DNA of 64,000 bases from Rhabdornis inornatus (taxonomy: Eukaryota; Chordata; Aves; Passeriformes; Rhabdornithidae). The stretch covers positions 1,958,504 to 2,022,503 of the forward strand of contig VWZS01008810.1 in the NCBI GenBank assembly GCA_013397075.1, given 5' to 3'. Numbering within the stretch: the first letter of the stretch is position 1; each line of letters starts with the position of its first letter. The translations under genes and the position numbers were made by a program. A model generated the notes under the pieces. It did not search any database. It saw only the letters and a program-made list of their open reading frames with translations, and was not told the origin of the DNA. This document shows, in pieces, positions 10,033-23,265 of the stretch.

Positions 10033-13000
10033 TATCTGTAGTGGCAGGTAAAGTCTCATGACTACTTGGTTTCTGAGAAGCACATTGGCCCTCTTTCTCT
10101 TTCAGTATATGATGTCAGTTTATGCAAAATGAACCAGGAATGCACAAGCAGAAAGCATTTTAGCTGAAGATACAGTGTGGCATATGAATTAGTATTAACT
10201 TGCTTTTCTAGAGACTGTGTGAAAGAATTCCTTAAAGAAACAGATAAACACTATTGCAAAATCACACAGATTTTTGCATCAGCTGGAGGTTTGATTTCAC
10301 TGCATGTAGAGTCCAAAGCAAAAACTCTGAGGTAGTGTTGAACCTACCTGCTGCATTATACTGCTATATTTGTGGTAGTGCTGCATGTTTGCATGTATGT
10401 TTCCATGAAAAACTTTGGTCTTGGTGCACCTACCATCAGCTGGTCCTCACTTTGGTTTGGTTGGACTGTCTCCAGCTTTACTGTAGTATGTGTAAGAGCT
10501 AAGTTGGCCCTTCTCTTACAGAGCTGGACATAGAACCTTTTCCTTCACTGATAATTGCTGAAAAAAAGGTGGTCCTACATGATCCATTTCCTCCAGAATT
10601 CCTTTCTTCTCTTTGTGGGTAAACCTCTTTCAGAATTAATCACCGCAAAAATGGAGCATTTGCCTTATCATTCTCCTGTTTAACTTTGTTATTGAAAGTA
10701 ATTTATACATGAACTTTTGAAACTTTAATTTAACTGTAGCATGTGCTATATTATTTCAGAAGCAGTGAAAAAGTGCTCAGTCAACAAGTGTTAAAAATTC
10801 TCCAAGACCTTTCCTATCCATAGATAGCAAAGATTTTCAAGCATTTGTCTCAGGACTTCAACAAAGTCCTCTGGAGAGAACTTAAGAGTGTCACTGAATT
10901 AGGCAATGCAGGAAATGATCAGGCATGCAGGAAATACTTCCAGTCTACTTTTTGTATGCATCTCCTTCCTACCACATCCATAACCACAGACCTAGCAAGA
11001 ATGTCAGTACAGTCCACAGTGTGTGTTTTCGCAATTTATAGTTGACTTTTATGTTAAAGAGGTACTATTATAGAGAAAAATCCTGGAACTTATTCCAGTC
11101 CTTTCTAAACAAGTTAAAGGACTGACTTTAAAAACTTAATCTGTTGATGGTCATTTAGTTAATCCATTGAAAAGCAAGTGCAATGGAATGGCTGAACCTG
11201 TTGTAAACAATATTAGACTGTATAAGTATTGGCTACAATTTCAGCTGAGAAAGCTGTATCAGCTTTGTTTTCTATAAAAATACACAAAACCCTAATACTG
11301 TTTGGATTTACTTTAATTTTGTTTTTACACTATAATGGGATAATTGATCATGCAGGAAATGGTCTGTTGTAATGCACTGTTCACTAAGGGAGGAAGATGA
11401 TACTCTCTTCATATAGAACAGCAACCTGTGGCAAGCAAAGGCAGCCATGCATCATTACTTGGTTGCTATTTCTGAGAAGCTTTATAACTATATTCTTTTA
11501 TTATGGGTGAAAACATGGAATATGGTGTTTTCTTCCTTTGAAAAAGTATTCTGAGCTACATTTCCAAAATGGTGCTTAAGGTAGAAGGGAAAGGTAGAAC
11601 TTAGAAGGTATGTTTCCATACTTTGCTTCCTTATGCACATCATCTTGATGAAATTATATTAAACTTTGTTGTTTGGGTTAATATATGTACCTCCCACGAA
11701 TTGTTTTGAAAATTTACCCTAAAACAGCTAAAAAAGTGTCCTTTTCTAAGAAAGAAAAAACAAAACAATATCTCAGTAGCTTTCATTAAAAAGTAAATTA
11801 AAAAATTGAAAATATATATAAGTGCCAAAATTATAAGGAATAACAGATTAATAGACTGCAATGTTTTTGTTAGACAGGCATTTGCAATAGTCATTCACTA
11901 ATTGAATCCTTTGAAAAATCTATTCCTTTGAGGGTTTCTTTGTCCCCATAAAAAGTTTCTCAATTTCTTGTTCCCTGACTGTAGATCCCAAAGAAAAGAG
12001 AGATGAATGAAAAGTACTTTAAGCTCCAAAAATTTTATTGTATTCACTGACAAAAAGATAAAAAACACCCATATAAAAAAAGAAGAAGGTGTGAAGCTAA
12101 TATTTCCTGGGAGAAACTCCAATCTGTTGTCTGGCCTTTTGTGTGTACAGTGTTGTTGAGTAAAATACTATAGTTCTATATATTTAAAATATGTAGTGTG
12201 TGATGTGTATTCACCACCACTGGACAGAGTGGTGGCAGGCAGGCAGTCCAGTCATAGTATGTGGATGCTTTAGAAGGAAAGCTCAAGGCTTGTTATGGCA
12301 TTTCAGTCTAGCTCATTGTGTTGCTAAAGAATTTAACATTACAACAATACAGAGCTCACTACATATAGTAAGGGTCAGATCTGCTGGCCCATAGCATTTA
12401 AAGGGAAGCTATAATTTTTTACCATTACTCTTCTGATCAAAGATCCTTTTGTGTAACCTGCTGTTCTGATGAGTATCGCTCAAGCGTTGTATTTCTTACT
12501 GGCAGCTTGGTTGTCTGTTTCTCTCATTGGTGTGGACTTTATCTTGGGACTGAACTCTAACTTTTCTGCATCTGCAGGAATGTAGTTTCTTTAATAGCAT
12601 TTTTCAGATCATTTTGTACATGAAACATAATTTTCAACTTGGAGAATTTAACTGTTTCTCTCATACAGCCAGTAAACCATTTCCACTTCAAGTTTGTTTT
12701 TTGGTTTCCTAGTCAGAAAGAAGACAGAAACTACTTGCAAACCAGAGAGTAGAAGACATAACAGAATGATACTCAGAAGTAGCTTTTGCACTTTCTTTTT
12801 ATAAATGATAAGAGTTAAATCTTTATTTCCAATGTGAAATACCTGTTCCCCTGCTTTGTGGTTCCTTCAGTGGTATGTCTTTTGACACACCAAATCTGTA
12901 ATCTCTGTACACATTGCAGTAATTTACAACTAACAACTGAGTGTTTCATGAAAGATTTTCTAGTTCTGCTAAAGACTTTGGTGTGAAAGTGTCACCCACT

Positions 13001-16000
13001 GAAATGTGCTGTATGCTCTACTTTGGCATCCAATAAAAAGTTCATGTTTTCCTTAATAAAACAAATACACTTTCAGTATCAACAGCTTTCACATGGCAAA
13101 GCCTTTAATTAAATTGCTAGAACTGAGTTAGCTATTTTCATTTTCAAGCTGTCCTTCAATTACTAGAGACAAAATTTTAAAGACTATAAATATTGTTAGA
13201 TAATGAATAAACTGGATATGCACAGATTTCCTCAGATCTGAGATCCTTTTTTGTTACTTATTAAATCTTATATCAAATCACACTGCAATCTGGTAATTGT
13301 GTTTATATAGGATCTATCATAATAAGATTCCAGTTCTGATCAGTATCATAACATAAATAATCCTAGAAATGCATTGTTTTAGACCATAGACAAGCTTACC
13401 AGGGTGGCTGTTTATTTGCATAATCAACACTGTCTCATTTAGTTTAGTGGTTACTGCTTTTGGCCAAATTCTGATTGTTAATTGTGCTTTGAATTTCATT
13501 GGGAATTTTGCTTAATGAGAACAGATTTTGATGCAAGGTCAGCTCTCTGAAAACCATACCAAATCCACGCTTCATTATGGTCACAGCGAGTCACAGAACG
13601 AGCAACACAGAAATCACTTTACTCTGCACTGAACTTGGCCAGCTCTAGGGTTGTATTCAACACTTTGGTAACAAAACTCACCAGCTGAGCACAGGGGAAG
13701 GCTGAGGAAAGGAGAATCTAATTTTTGAATTTTAGGTTATTACAGTGCAGGGGTTACAGGCAGGAGAAAGTTTCTGTGCAATGGAGGAACAATATTGGAT
13801 GCTGATAAAACAAGTGCAAGGAGATGGGAATTTAAACAGTATTTTTACTGTTAATCTGATGTCCATAGTTAAAAGAAAGAACAAGAAGCTGAACATAAAT
13901 TCCAGTCATTGCAACTTGCAATGTATAACTACCGGTTTCTCCTGGATTCATAATTTACGTTGGAGCCTGCAATGAATCATGGCACATAGAAGTGGTCCTA
14001 GGCTGCAGAAGATAAATCTAATGACACATCAGCTATTACTAATTTAGGGCTGCCTGCTTCTGCTCTCAGTAACGTAAGTGGGAGTGTTTCTGTGAACTAC
14101 ACTGGGAGCTGTATTTGGGCTTATTCACAATACACTGAAGTTACTTTTGCTGTACTATGCCACAGTTATAAACACTGAATAGGGCATTTTAAATATCTGA
14201 AATATTCTGGAGCCATATTCAATTTAAAGTTTTTCCATCCTGACCTAAGCATTTTCTTATTAATAGTTAGCATAGAAGTTGATCCCTGCAGTTTAGAAAA
14301 GTATTTGATTTTTCTTTTAAAATATTGAAGTTTTTTCATATTAATTGTCTAGATAATAAATATAAAGTCTCATCTAAAGCACTTAAAAATATAAATAAAA
14401 TGCTACAAAATAGAGGTTAAAAAGGATTCAGCTATGAAATCTGTCTTCTTCATCTTACATTTTTCAAATTCCAGTTAGATTTTCCTTGCATTTTTGTCCT
14501 GGCAAAACAGTAAATTCCCCCTTGAAAATCCTTGCAGTCAGAATGATCCTAGTGAATGTTCAAGCCCCATTAAAAACATGGGGATGAGCTGGTATCCAGC
14601 TGATGCCTTTCACACTCTTCTTGACAATTAAGACGGCCAGTATACCAAAAGATAGAGGGGCAGGATATGTTGAAGCCGTTGGTCAGAAATTTGCGTCTGG
14701 GGGGAAAAGGAGAAAAGCGAAGCAGAGCAGACCCACACCTGTTGTTCCATCACAGAAAATGAAGTGGGGAGTCCTAGCAACAGAAACTTCCCCATAGGTC
14801 CACTTAGATACCACAGGTAGAAGGAGACAGCAGCCTTTTAGGAAAGTATTATGAAAATGCAAGACAATACAGAGCTTTATGGTACAGGAAAACATTATTT
14901 ACATTATTAAAGCGGTGCAACAATTTTAGAAAGAAAAAGCACAAAGTACATCCTGGAATCAACAACTGAGTTTTTTACTGTTTTCACAGATTCACAAATA
15001 TTCTCTGTGCTACTTTGTATTGCACTTTCAGCAATATTCTGTATGTTTTTTAAGCTCCTACCATCAAAATTGTTTCCCATTTCTCATACATACTACTACA
15101 AGAGTGCTTCTTCTTATACATAATGACTAGTACTGTCTGGACGACCCGCTGAAAGTGTTTCAGAGTTTCTCAGCAGGATGAAAGTTAAAAACAGAAAGAA
15201 GTTGTAATCTTCTTGATTATTTGCAGGGAGATCACAAATTGAGGGAGAAGGTTATCTTGTTCTCAATAAAAATGAAGGATTGTGGAAAAAAAAATTGCTT
15301 AGCATCCTGTGGGGGGTTTTAACAAGTCACCCGCTAGTTTTATCTCAGTTATGGATTCCAATCTTTTGTTCAGTCATTTTGTTCCAAATGAGTCTAAGTT
15401 CTGGTGTTTCTTATTACTTGCATTTTCTTTCCAATTTATGTTTTAATCTATTTCTACAGCAGGATACTTCCAGATGTTTAGCTTTGTGCAGTGTTAAGCA
15501 TCTTAAGCATATGCAGATCCTCTGACCTGAGCACCACGTAGGTTTTGCTTAGAATACCTTAGTACTTTTTGAAGACTCAGTTAGCATGTTCCATATAATT
15601 AAAAACAGAGTACAATGATGGCTATTACTGAGTTTTGCTTTTATTGGCATTTTTCATTAAAGTAAAAATAAACCCCTAAATGAGCTAAATCCAAGATTTA
15701 ATGTCTGGCCAGATATTTGGGATTTTTATTCAGATTGGTAGTGCCCATTTAAAAGAGTCATGGCTGACAGCACTTTCAAAAATCAGGCCTCTGTCCCAAC
15801 TGTTGAAAATGGCAGTCTCCAAACTTTAACTTGCCTTTTGAAAATATCAACTTCAGTCAATGCTGCATTTTAAATTTCATGTCTTATTTCTTTAAAAAGA
15901 AACCATCACTCATGCTGAATTTATCTAATACCAAAAAAAAACCCCAAACCTTAAACTGGTTGCAGTGTTCATTTTGCAGTAACTTTATACTGATGTGCAA

Positions 16001-17648
16001 TTACAGTGAAGATTTCTACTACTCAGGCTGTTAATATTGTAGGAAATGCAATGCAGAGAAATGTAGCAGACAGTTCTTATTTCTACCCCTGAAAGGCCAA
16101 TACTAGAGAGAGCTGGCTTCAGCAGTGTTACAGCCAATACAAAAAGGGAGGAGTTTCTTCCATTCAAAAGAAGAAAAAATATTATCTTTTTATCATCAAA
16201 TCATTTAGAAAAGAAACCACAGGTGGGAATCCTGAAAGCTTACATGAGTCAGAAAGGTCAAAAACCAATTTCTGACTTGTTGAAGACACCCTCCTGGTTC
16301 TTTGAAGTGTGATTTTTTTTTTCCTAGTGGTATTCTTGGCCAGCCAGGCAGCTTATTAGACAGTCAGACTGCTTCATGTGACTATTCTAAAGACTGTATT
16401 GGCTTCTTATTTGCACCAGTATTTAGTTTAAGGCTTGATCTGTGAAGGTTATATGGTTTGTATTTGGTGATATCTCTCAGCCCTAAGATTTGCAACTTAC
16501 AAGCATGCCTGCCTCTGTAGATCTTCAGAACATGGTGGAAAACCCTATAATTTTTTTTTTTAAATAAAGGTGCTGACTTACAGGGAAAAAAAATGGCCAG
16601 TAACATTTTAGAGTCGGGATCTGCTCTTGAATGTATAACTGCATAATGTGACATGGCCTTAATAGTATACTTGGTAAAACTGTTAATAATTGCTAAGTCA
16701 AAAACTGTTAATAACTGCTAAATCAAACAAATATTTCTAAATAATGCATCTAGTCAAAGCATTAATTTTTATATTGCATCTCCAAGAATTTGTCTCCCAA
16801 AATAAGTAGTTACATTATAAGTAAAGCAAATGGAAAGAGAAGATAGAGAATAGATAAGGGGATAAATTATTTGATACCCTCCTGCTTCATAGCAGTCACA
16901 CTTCCCATGTCAAATGAGATAGATTTTTATTCAGAAAAATTACTTTTTGGAATGAATGGGGGAGAGGGGCAGAATAAAAAAGTGTTCATTGACAATTACA
17001 GTCCTGATACTTCACCTAAATGCCTTACCAAAAATGGGAGAAAATAAAATAATTCATTTTTAAAATAGTAAAAAATACCATAAAGGTAAAATCTCCTGGA
17101 TATTTTTAATATACATTAATTATTTTAGCAACATCTCTCTGTAGCTTCTGTAGGAATCTGTAGCATCTAACAATAAACAGGGCTGGGGGAACATTCAGTG
17201 CTAGACATGAGTGAGCCCTGAAAGACAGCTTGCATTTTTGATTTAGAAACAACCTTCCTTTTATCTGGACCTGACTGAATCAAGCTGTTTTTCCTACTTG
17301 AATACCCTTTTCTGAGATGCACTTTTATCTTGAAGCAGAACTGTATCATTCGTAAAGAGGTGAAATACCTGACTACAGCTTCTAGTTTCAATTTTCTTTA
17401 TATGAAACATTCAGAGATCTGTCCTTATTTATAATTCTTATTTCACTAAAAGTTTACCTTGAAGATAAACTTTAGTTTAGTACTCTTACTCTAGACATAC
17501 TAGGAACAAGTTTAGTATGAGCTAGTATGTTGTTGTTTGCTTAGAAAAGAATGTATCATATGTTGACCAGAAGTTGCTGTGGTATCAATTGCAAATGATA
17601 CCACGAGTGAAACTTGGAGGAAAAATACACACAATCCACTTCCCCCAA
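10033..17648. other. long unique noncoding stretch
   Basis: I see no gene, RNA or clear transposon in these 7.6 kb. Frames are short (at most about 90 codons) and unrecognised. Minor items are an 8-bp stem inverted repeat at 12214-12235 (CCACCACT/AGTGGTGG, 6-base loop) and a 25-base tandem duplication at 16677-16727. Slightly GC-richer islands at 13.54-13.76 and 14.57-14.83 kb may be decayed repeats, but I cannot assign them. Confidence 0.5.
16677..16727. repeat. two-copy 25-bp tandem duplication
   Basis: Two adjacent copies starting AAACTGTTAATAA at 16677 and 16702 differ at only two positions. This looks like a recent local duplication without other consequence. Confidence 0.85.
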
Positions 17649-17696
17649 GAGAAAAAAAGAAAAAAAAAAGAAAAAAAAAATGGAAAGAAAACCAAA
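17649..17696. repeat. A-rich (GA-interrupted) low-complexity tract
   Basis: About 48 bases of A with occasional G. The lysine-rich open frame at 17614-17868 owes part of its length to this tract and is not considered a gene. Confidence 0.85.
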
Positions 17697-20318
17697 ACCT
17701 ACTGGCTTTCAGCTGGAGGTTTGCAAATCATTGTGTGAAATACTAACCTTTCATAGCACTCAACAGATCCTAGTATGTGACAGTATGAATCTTCGAATCA
17801 AGCTGCTTAAAACCCTCAGGCCATGGCTTGACATTACAGTAAATCTTGCCTCAGAGCTCTTGCTCTAGGACTGGAAATGCCACAGCCACGTGATGCAAAG
17901 CACTCATTTGGTACACAACCATTACTATGTTTGTACCACCAACCTTTTGTTGGATCTGGTGTTGTTTTTCCTCCTACAGGTGACTTGAAACCCCTATAGG
18001 AGAAGAAAGATTATATAAATGCTGTACTGTATCCTTTGACCAGTTCAGCAGTAATGCAATGGCATATTGATATCTGAACAAAATGTAGGTTCCTAAAATT
18101 TTGAGGCTACAAGTTCTACCACACAGGGCTCAGTACTAGTTATATGAGTAAGACTATGCAGTGTGAGATCCTAAAAAACCTGTCCTTTGCCATATGTAGT
18201 GTAAAAGTGTGGGAGTTAATTTTTTGGGGTTATTTTTTCAGTTGCTACCGGATGTAGACCAGAAAGTTGGAAGGGCTGAAGTCCTCACAAACTTTTCACT
18301 GCCAAAGTTTTCATGATAATCATCAAAATTTATACCAACAATTGTCCCTGACTGTGCTTAATAGTAAAACAAGATGGAAAGAACATTTTCAAGAACAAAT
18401 TGTTCATTTGTATGCAAACTACTTGTCCGGAATTTGTCAAAAACATCTTGCTTTTGCCTTACACCCACGCCAGAGCAGTTCCAAAATATTAAGTTTCAGC
18501 ACACTTAATTCTTATTGTTCCTGGCATGGCTTGCAGAAGAAAGGGATTCTGAGGAGATTTCAAAGCTTCTTGTGTGCAGAGTAACAGTTGTTTACAACCT
18601 TACTGTTTACAACCTTACTGAACTGTATCAGCACCCTGCCTCATAAGAACATGGTACTTGGTACTGCTATATTTTAAATACAATTCTTCTCACTTTCGTA
18701 AAATAAGAAAGGATTAACAGATGACCTAACAGTTATTAGTAGTCCAAATAATAAGGATACTTCTTATTTCATTGCATTTCTTAAGTGTGAATACATTATG
18801 GTGCCAAATAAGTTTATACTTGAAATTCAGGAGTTTAAAGCAACTGCTGGCCTAAATAACTGTTCAAAGACTTTTTAATGTGAAGGTATTAATCAAAACT
18901 GGGAGATAGCAAAGGCAAATTAAATGCATAAAGTTACAACTTTGAAAACAAGTTAGGTAAAGGATGTTAAAAGGAGAAGCTGAAGAAGCAATAAAGTATG
19001 ATTAGAATATATAGATAAAATAAGAATGTTGAAACAGTTTTGTGGGATTCTCAGGAGAAAGTTGAGTTATGCCTGCTTTTGCTTTTGCTGATAATGATGG
19101 TAGGAAGAAAAGAGGTACAAGTGATTAAGGAATGATTGTAGTTCTTTAAGTAACTTTGATAATTTTCTGACCACTTTAAGCCTTAGGAAAAAAAAAAGAG
19201 CTGTAAATACCTGTTTTCCAGCCACCATCTGCGACATCACATTTCTTAAGAGCAGAGTTTTGAAAAAGCCATAATTTTTCAGAACCTCTTCTAAGCCAAG
19301 CTGGATTTATTTACTTGGAAAAGAGAACTAAAAGATTGGGGTATTTTTGGAATTGGTGTTATGTTTGGAATTTCATTACACCTGGGTATCACCCAGCGTG
19401 GCACTCAAGTCTTATCTTGCTGGTGTTTGAATGTCCTTGACTTCATGGAAGTGAGCTGGAAGTCCATCTCTCTGACTGTTGTGGAGAATCACAGCCAGCA
19501 GCTATGGTTATACTTCCCTGGCTATTATGAATGTGCATTGAATAGAAGCTTTTCTTCCATCTGATGTGTGTAAGGTGATGAAGAATCCCAGCCTCTCCAT
19601 TTTGAAGAGTGCAAAATGCCTGTGAGGTTTACTCTTCTCTCCAACACCCACACAAGTGCCAGGAATAAAGTGGTTGAAGTCACCCTGTGGCTGGAGCTGC
19701 CAAGCCTTTGTCTACCCTGTTTCTGATGAAAAGCCAAAACAGAGGCTGGTATTTTTCAACTTTTTTTGTGACCACTTGATGTGCAGTTCCAGACTTCAGA
19801 GGTAAGTGTCATGTAATGGTGCTTCCAGTAATGGCAGTCAAGTAAAACTGTATGAGTACAGTTTTTACCATCAACTGGATGTAGTTTAATACACCTAATG
19901 AATAGATATGACCATTGTCCTTATTCTGGCTTTCTTTAACAATGCTAACTGTAACTTTGCATTTTTATGCACCAGCATAATAAAATTTTAGTCATACTTT
20001 TCTCAGTTTGACTGCTTAAAGAAAGTGGGTGTGCATATCCACCTGTCTCTGTTGTATACATATGTATATCAAAATAGATTTTCAAAGTGGTAATGTGAAA
20101 GATACAAGTAAAGAGTTCAGGGATTGGCTGTAGACCTAATCATATGTCTCATATTGAAAGAGAATTACTTGGCTGAATTTGTCTCAAAGACATTTTGGCA
20201 GCTTTTCATTTGTGTTTTTTGCCAGTAACAGACATCAAAATAAGTGCAAAGATCTTTTTTCCCCTAAACTGCCAAATTAAAACATTTGCTGTCAGTTCCT
20301 TCCAGTTCACTACTCTTT
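17697..20318. other. unique noncoding stretch
   Basis: No recognised gene or transposon. A perfect 15-base tandem duplication (TTTACAACCTTACTG) occupies 18591-18605 and 18606-18620. The GC-richer interval 19380-19740 has frames on both strands (67 and 70 codons) but no recognisable product; it may be an old unassigned repeat. Confidence 0.45.
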
Positions 20319-20594
20319 CATAGAATCATAAAGTAACCAACTATGTGAACACAAAAAAAGGTCTGATAAATATTTGTGTTGGGCTTTTCTCAATCAGAAC
20401 TCCATGGAGATGTGTTGGAAGGAACCTTAACAGGTCGTCTAATCTACACCCCTGCTCGGTATGGGACCAGTTACACAGAGTGTTACTGGCAGACATTCAT
20501 TGAATTTCTTAAAAAATAACCATTACATGGGCTTCCTCAACCTCACTGAGTAACCTGTTCAAATACTATTCTTCTAATAAGAAAGTTTTCCCCA
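20319..20594 (-). mobile_element. old CR1 LINE 3' fragment, minus strand, interrupted
   Basis: In the plus orientation the segment begins with the reverse-complemented CR1 tail (TCATAGAATCATA at 20319). Bases 20412-20594 then follow the inverted CR1 3'UTR: TTGGAAGGAACC, the CCCCTGCTC stretch, and GTAACCTGTTCAAATACT followed by a run ending AAAGTTTTCCCC. About 70 bases without CR1 similarity separate tail and body, so the copy seems to have an insertion or rearrangement. It is strongly diverged and 5'-truncated, with no coding part left. CR1 is the main avian LINE. Confidence 0.75.
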
Positions 20595-21430
20595 TTATTT
20601 AAATTAAATAATTATTTCTTTCTTTATCACCATGAAATATGAAGAATTGTTGATTACTCTTATAACAATGATTTATTTATTTGACTTTTTTAACATTACA
20701 GTTTTATCTCAGCTATTTAATTCTGTTGATTGCCTCGGTAACTGTATATATAATGGTCTTGTTGGTATAGAGTTTGACTCTGTTATCTTTCATGAATACA
20801 GATCTTTGCCAGTGAATCTGATACCACATTACATAATATCACATTATATGCATATATATATATAAAGAAAGATAGAGACACTAAAGTTCTAAGGGAGCAA
20901 TCTGTAATAAGAGTAACTATTCAGGAAATGTATTTCAAAATTTCAGAAATCATGAAGTACATACAATATATATTTACATAGTTTATATTTTTTACTTTGC
21001 ACTTGCTCTCTGCATATATATAAAATACTGCAGTGTGGGCAAGAATAGCACAAAATTATGAATAAACTAAGAATACAGAAATTAATTTCATATCCAGAAA
21101 GAGCTTCTGTTTCTTTGGGATAGTCACATTCTGCCTAGTGATCATGGCATAGAAGTGTGGGTCAGCTTCAGGCTAATTATATCATAGTCAAACATTGTCT
21201 TTATGTGTAAGGCACAAAAGCACACAAAGACACATGTACACACACAAAAAATCACACACCACTTGTGCTTCTGAGCTTCTAAAACAGAAACAGAGAAATA
21301 CCATGAAAAATATGTGCTTCAGTTTGGTTCAGATTTTTTAACCAATGATCTTTGAGCAGGTTCACATTTTTTCCCAAACAGTTCACCCAACCATCATCAA
21401 AATGAGTAGTAATGAAAAGAACTGCAATAT

Positions 21431-21431
<1 letters not shown>
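20595..21431. other. AT-rich noncoding sequence before the A tract
   Basis: Nothing gene-like is visible. A (TA)n stretch lies at about 20851-20864. If the following A tract is a retroposed tail, this interval would hold the retroposed body, but I recognise no gene copy in it. Confidence 0.45.

Positions 21432-21479
<48 letters not shown>
21432..21479. repeat. 48-base pure A homopolymer
   Basis: An uninterrupted run of A from 21432 to 21479 follows C and precedes GG. The phenylalanine-rich minus-strand frames over it are artefacts. Avian CR1 does not end in poly(A), so the origin is unclear: a microsatellite, a retroposed tail or an assembly feature. Confidence 0.95.
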
Positions 21480-21482
<3 letters not shown>

Positions 21483-23265
21483 TTTGAAAGACCTTAAAGT
21501 TCTGAAACATTTGATCCAACACATGTTGTCCACAGGCCTTCTTAAAGAGATTTCCAAAAGGGGAAATATATCCTTCTAGTTCCAAATACAATTCTGGAAA
21601 AAAGGTCAGAAGGGGAGCAAGCACCCTCATAAAAACTAGAACATTTGGGTCATTTTCTCACAATATGATGGATTTTCAAAGTCTACCACTCATTTTCTGG
21701 CTTCTAGTTTTTACATTCTTTGGTATATCATAGCATTTTATCTTTCATGTCACATGTAAAAAAATTGTGTTCCATGTCTTAACAAATGAAAGAGTTGTAA
21801 GATTTCATCGTTGCTACTGCTCCATACTCATCATTTGTATAGGATTAACACGCTCAGAAGCACAGGGATACAGCTTCATCCTCCATAAAAGAGAGCACAT
21901 TTTTATTCGGGGAAAAAGTAGTATCAAAGTACTTTCTAGTTCTTTGCATGCACTTGTTTAAAGAAACTTTTTCTCTCTTTCCTTTTCCCTATATGCCTCC
22001 TCTGCTCACCAACCTAAGAGAAAGTGTTGCTTTGATTAACTTGTGTCTGTAATGTTGTAAGTCTGTTCTCTAAAAGATCTGTTTGGACTGAAACTTGTAA
22101 AATTTTTTTAGAACATTGTCCAATGATCCAATCAGTCCAAAATAATAATGTCACAAGGAATTTCTGGGGTTTTTTTGTGTTTAATGCCATGGCCTGAATT
22201 TACAAATCCAATCTTACTTGATATGTATCTGTAGAGAATGAAAAGAACTTTGATAGTTAAAAACCTTACTGTCTCCTCATTTGATCGTCACCTTTGAAAG
22301 CATTTTAAAATGTGACAAAAGTGAAAAAGGATCTCAGAGGGGGGCAAGCTGTAGGCAGCATTTGAATACCTGGGGATCTGCCATATTTCTCTACCAACAC
22401 ATTGGCGTAATGAAAAAACGAATAAATTCCTATTTATTGATTTTTTTTCACTACTTATAAATTGAAGAGAGAGTATGAGATCATGTCATTACAATAGGAT
22501 CATAAATGAAGCCCTTCCACTAGTTCTTTTTAAAGATGCATCCACATTTTCATTTCAGTTCACTTTTTTTCTGGACTGTAACTACTAAAGCACTCTTTAT
22601 CAGGAAAATGCCTGAACTATAATTTTTGCCCATTTCTGTAGGTACATCCATGTTTCCTACTGCTTGTACTTTCCCCAACATAAGGTGGTGAACAAAGGAA
22701 TAGGAGAAAAGTAAAAAATATTAGTGCTTTAGAAAGCAGATTGCAGAGGACGTAACTGAGATGTGACTCTTGGTGTAGTATGTCAATTGATGATGACAAA
22801 GGGCCTTGTTTTAGAACAAAGCCTTTCAACCTGGAGGGAGCTCTGTTGGGTACAGTATGGTCTGGATGAGTAAATGGAAGTCAATAACTGAGCCCTGCTG
22901 CTGCCCCTTCAAAACATGGCTACAGGGTAGAGAGACACCAGTGTTCATTTTCTTTCTCCTGTGCATGGAGTACTCAGAAGTGAGGGCAATGGTGAAGTCT
23001 CAGGGCTGAGATGGGACTGAAACCTGTGCACTTTGGATCACATCCTGACAGCCATACAAACTAATGGGCAAAAATAAACTTACCTGGAAGCAGCTGAGTT
23101 ACAACTTGTTGGAAAAAAAGAAAAATAGGTTGATTGAATACACTTCCTAAAAAAAAAAGAACTGCAAAGATCGTGGCACATTTTAGACGTTGTTTTACTG
23201 GCATGACTGAAACAAGAAAAATTACTTTGGAAGCTGTTTGCAAACTAGAAGGGAGTACATCCATG
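21480..23265. other. unique noncoding stretch
   Basis: No gene or recognised repeat. Short frames, such as minus-strand 22617-22829, have no known product. Base composition rises in GC toward 23 kb as the interspersed repeat is approached. Confidence 0.5.

Noticed and set aside
12214..12235. 8-bp stem inverted repeat as a terminator or binding site
   Set aside because: Hairpins of this size are expected by chance in 64 kb and there is no gene nearby.
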